Shown one piece after another: positions 5,957 to 7,505 of a stretch of DNA of 7,505 bases (its first letter is position 1; each line of letters opens with the position of its first letter). The stretch lies in NCBI GenBank assembly GCA_900553295.1, contig USCR01000120.1, positions 1-7,505 on the forward strand, in the 5' to 3' direction. The DNA comes from an uncultured Eubacteriales bacterium (lineage in GTDB: Bacteria > Bacillota > Clostridia > Christensenellales > Aristaeellaceae). The notes below the pieces were generated by a model. The model saw only the letters and a list, made by a program, of their open reading frames with translations, had not been told where the DNA came from and did no database searches. A program made the translations under genes and the position numbers.

Positions 5957-5972
5957 TGTTTCACGTGAAACA
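5957..5972. promoter_or_regulatory. parS centromere site (ParB/Spo0J binding)
   Basis: TGTTTCACGTGAAACA is a perfect 16-bp palindrome and matches the Bacillus-type parS consensus TGTTNCACGTGAAACA exactly. In known bacteria ParB loads here as a CTP-dependent clamp and recruits SMC; most parS sites are near the chromosomal origin. It lies 15 bp past the stop of the CdaA chimera, in non-coding DNA. The parB and parA genes are not in the window. Confidence 0.93.
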
Positions 5973-5987
5973 TTTTCCCTTGCGCCC

Positions 5988-6983
5988 TTATTTCAGGAAG
6001 CGGGCGCTGTGATCCTCTCCCCGGGCCTGGGGCATTTTCACCCCCAGGATGCCCGCCAGGGTGGGGGCCACGTCCCGCATGGGCATGTCGGGTATCCATA
6101 CGCCTTCCCGGATGCCCTTGCCCCGCAGGGCGAAGAGGCAGTTTTCCGCCGGGTGGCCCGGACCGAAGCCGTGGGTGGCCTTTTCCCGCTTGGCCTGGGG
6201 GAGGCCATCGTCATAGACCACGCCGGGAGCGGCCTCCACGGCCAGGGAGACGCCTTCCACCGCGCCCATGGCCGCCAGATCCTCCGCGCTGTACACCGCC
6301 GAGGCCCGCAGCTCCGCCAGGTGCTGGCGCAGGAAATCCGTCAGCTCCCCCAGGTGGGCGGCCTCCTCCTCCTTTTGCCGGAAGAACAGGTACGCGCCGA
6401 AGCCGTTGCTCTGCACGGTGAACAGGGAACCCAGCCCCAGGCGGGTGAGGGCCTCCCCCAGGGAGACGGTTTCCCGGACGTCCGCCTGGCCATGGTCGCT
6501 CACCAGGCAGAGGGCCGCGCCCTCCATGCCGGGGGTGTGCTGCATGGTCTCCCAAATCTCCGCCGCCCGGTGGTCCAGGCGCTGGATGGCCTTGCGGGTC
6601 TCCGCTTTGCCCTCTTCCTTATCTTTGGCAGAAACGGTGTTTGCCAGGGACTGGACCACCTTGCTGTGGCCCACCTGCTCCAAGGCCTTGCGGATTTCCG
6701 GCTGGAACAAAATGACCACGATGACAATGCCCGAGGACAGGAACGCCCGCAAAATGGCGTTGAGCATAAGCAGATCCAGCTGATAGGAAATTAAGAACAG
6801 AACTATCAGCAGGATGATGCCCTTCACCAGCTGCCCGGCCCGGGTTTCCCGCACCAGCTTGATAGCGCTGTACAGCAGCACGGTGACAATGGCCACATCG
6901 ATAGCGTCCTTAAAGGTGAAGTTGCGGGCCGCGGTTAAAATATTCTGCCCCAGTTCGGAGAGATACTGCACCACAGACTCCAA
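5988..6983 (-). CDS. chimeric CdaA N-terminus fused to C-terminal half of an alkaline-phosphatase-superfamily phosphodiesterase
   Basis: Residue numbers are from the preferred start (331 residues). Residues 1 to about 115 look like CdaA: three membrane segments (about 24-43, 54-71, 75-92) and the signature ILFQPEIRKALEQVG (91-105). The diadenylate-cyclase domain that should follow, with DGA and RHR motifs, is missing. From about residue 135 the chain looks like the end of a type I phosphodiesterase/nucleotide pyrophosphatase: SDHG (162-165), THGFGPGHP (270-278) and DVAPTLAGILGV (304-315). The phosphodiesterase N-terminal half, which carries the first metal ligand and nucleophile, is also missing. 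So neither activity is expected. Start: TTG at 6983 follows AAAGGGGTGAT at good spacing; ATG at 6989 is the alternative. Probably a deletion fusion or a misassembly. Confidence 0.85.
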   Translation of the reverse strand: MESVVQYLSELGQNILTAARNFTFKDAIDVAIVTVLLYSAIKLVRETRAGQLVKGIILLIVLFLISYQLDLLMLNAILRAFLSSGIVIVVILFQPEIRKALEQVGHSKVVQSLANTVSAKDKEEGKAETRKAIQRLDHRAAEIWETMQHTPGMEGAALCLVSDHGQADVRETVSLGEALTRLGLGSLFTVQSNGFGAYLFFRQKEEEAAHLGELTDFLRQHLAELRASAVYSAEDLAAMGAVEGVSLAVEAAPGVVYDDGLPQAKREKATHGFGPGHPAENCLFALRGKGIREGVWIPDMPMRDVAPTLAGILGVKMPQARGEDHSARFLK

Positions 6984-7044
6984 GACCATCACCCCTTTCT
7001 TCAAGATTCGTTACGGTTTCTTTTCACTTTCTTCTCCCAAACGC

Positions 7045-7076
7045 AAAACAAAAGCCGCAGGCAGGAGCCTCGCGGC
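7045..7076 (-). terminator. intrinsic terminator or attenuator upstream of the cdaA chimera
   Basis: On the minus strand GCCGC-G-AGGC (7076-7067) pairs with GCCTGCGGC (7062-7054), one G bulged, loop TCCT, followed by TTTTGTTTT (7053-7045). It ends about 60 bases before the coding start, so it would limit readthrough into the chimera. Confidence 0.8.
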
Positions 7077-7150
7077 ATTGGCAGCAAGCCATTCCTTGCC
7101 AGGGGGCTGCTCCCAGGGGATGGGCCCGAAGAGCGCTCACGGCTTCCTGC
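7045..7150 (-). ncRNA. structured leader RNA or small RNA of unknown family, upstream of cdaA
   Basis: The predicted transcript starts near 7150 with GCAGGAAGCC. That 5' end can pair with GGCTCCTGC (7069-7061), 9 bp with one bulged A. The same 3' bases are part of the terminator at 7076-7054, so the closing helix and the terminator exclude each other, as in a riboswitch or attenuator. Inside is a GCAAG/CTTGC hairpin (7100-7085) and alternative pairings around CCCATCCCCTGGG. I do not recognise a Rfam-type consensus: no T-box GGTGGTACC, no SRP GGAAGNAGC loop, and no 6S-like layout. It could be a cis-acting leader or a stand-alone small RNA. Confidence 0.6.
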
Positions 7151-7155
7151 AAAGT

Positions 7156-7164
7156 ATTATAGCA
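7156..7164 (-). promoter_or_regulatory. extended -10 promoter of the leader RNA / cdaA chimera
   Basis: On the minus strand TGC followed by TATAAT (7161-7156), an extended -10 identical to that of the proS promoter. No good -35 hexamer is present; the upstream DNA is T-rich. Predicted start is near 7150. Confidence 0.8.
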
Positions 7165-7209
7165 TAGAAAAAACGCAAATAAAAGAAGTTTTTTCTACTT
7201 TCCCGGAAT

Positions 7210-7505
7210 TTATTCCCGCCACCGGGAGAGCCGGGCGGCCAGGGCGTCCAGGTCCTCCTTCCGGGTAAAGGCCGAGGGGGACACCCGCACGGTGCCTGTC
7301 TCCAGGGTGCCCAGCTTCTCGTGGGCCAGGGGCGCGCAGTGCAGGCCGCAGCGCACGGCGATGCCCCCCTGGGCCAGGAACTCCCCCACCCGCTCGCTGG
7401 GGACGCCCTCCAGGTTGAAGGAGAGCACCGGCGCCGAGAAGCGCTCCTCCGGGGGCGGGGTGTAGAGTGTCACCTTTCCCAGGCGGGAGAGCCTGCCGTG
7501 GAAGA
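7210..7505 (-). CDS. cysteine desulfurase family protein (class V aminotransferase), 3' part
   Basis: The frame is open to the window edge and lacks its start, so about 97 C-terminal residues are seen. The stretch GIAVRCGLHCAPLAHEKLGTLETGTVRVSPSAFTRKEDLD is typical of NifS/SufS-like PLP enzymes of the TIGR01977 type. The Cys in HCAP, after RCGLH, sits where the catalytic cysteine that carries the persulfide is found. The N-terminal part with the PLP lysine is outside the window. These enzymes release sulfur from cysteine for Fe-S or other sulfur transfer; the acceptor here is not known. A GTG at 7473 is internal, not the start. No clear terminator follows; the leader RNA promoter begins about 50 bases downstream. 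Confidence 0.92.
   Translation of the reverse strand, partial: FHGRLSRLGKVTLYTPPPEERFSAPVLSFNLEGVPSERVGEFLAQGGIAVRCGLHCAPLAHEKLGTLETGTVRVSPSAFTRKEDLDALAARLSRWRE

Noticed and set aside
6560..6580. HRAA in the chimera as a remnant of the cyclase RHRAA motif.
   Set aside because: The surrounding residues (RLDHRAAEIW) do not fit the cyclase context and fit better as the start of the phosphodiesterase part. No DGA motif is present.
7045..7150. The leader as SRP RNA, 6S RNA or a T-box.
   Set aside because: It lacks the SRP GGAAGNAGC-type loop, is too short and differently arranged for 6S, and has no GGTGGTACC.
1..7505. CRISPR array, insertion sequence or phage genes.
   Set aside because: I saw no regularly spaced direct repeats, no transposase or integrase frame and no tRNA gene. 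The only repeat family found is the 54-bp element.

Overview
The window looks like chromosomal DNA from a GC-rich Bacillota, most likely a Clostridia-type (Oscillospiraceae-like) gut anaerobe. The evidence is a T-box leader, strong AAGGAGG ribosome binding sites, TTGACA/TATAAT promoters with 17-base spacers, a Bacillus-type parS palindrome, a class-3 prolyl-tRNA synthetase, and redox genes typical of anaerobes (a rubredoxin-less rubrerythrin relative and a DUF1858 redox-disulfide protein). Every protein gene I accept lies on the minus strand, so the window reads right to left.

Right to left: (1) the 3' end of a cysteine-desulfurase-family gene (7210-7505). (2) A roughly 105-nt structured leader with its own extended -10 promoter and a terminator that competes with a 5'-terminal helix. 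(3) An in-frame chimera (5988-6983) of the membrane part of the diadenylate cyclase CdaA and the C-terminal half of an alkaline-phosphatase-superfamily phosphodiesterase; the cyclase domain is missing. (4) A perfect 16-bp parS site, then an AT-rich promoter region. (5) A metallo-beta-lactamase-fold protein. (6) A monocistronic DUF1858 gene with a clean promoter and terminator. (7) A diiron ferritin-like gene bracketed by two clusters of DnaA-box-like sequences. (8) An operon of DUF436 (UPF0340), DUF368 (undecaprenyl-phosphate translocase family) and a broken ASCH-domain gene. (9) proS under T-box control.

Two copies of a 54-bp element, one abutting the proS stop and one inside the ASCH remnant, form the same two-hairpin structure. 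They differ at five positions, and four of these are two compensatory base-pair swaps. This and the untyped leader RNA are the best candidates for undescribed elements.

The parS site and the DnaA-box clusters, 2.1 kb apart, suggest that the window lies near the chromosomal origin. Uniform gene direction and the absence of dnaA/dnaN argue that it is not the origin itself. The CdaA chimera and the ASCH remnant show that rearrangement or decay has occurred here, or, for the chimera, possibly misassembly.
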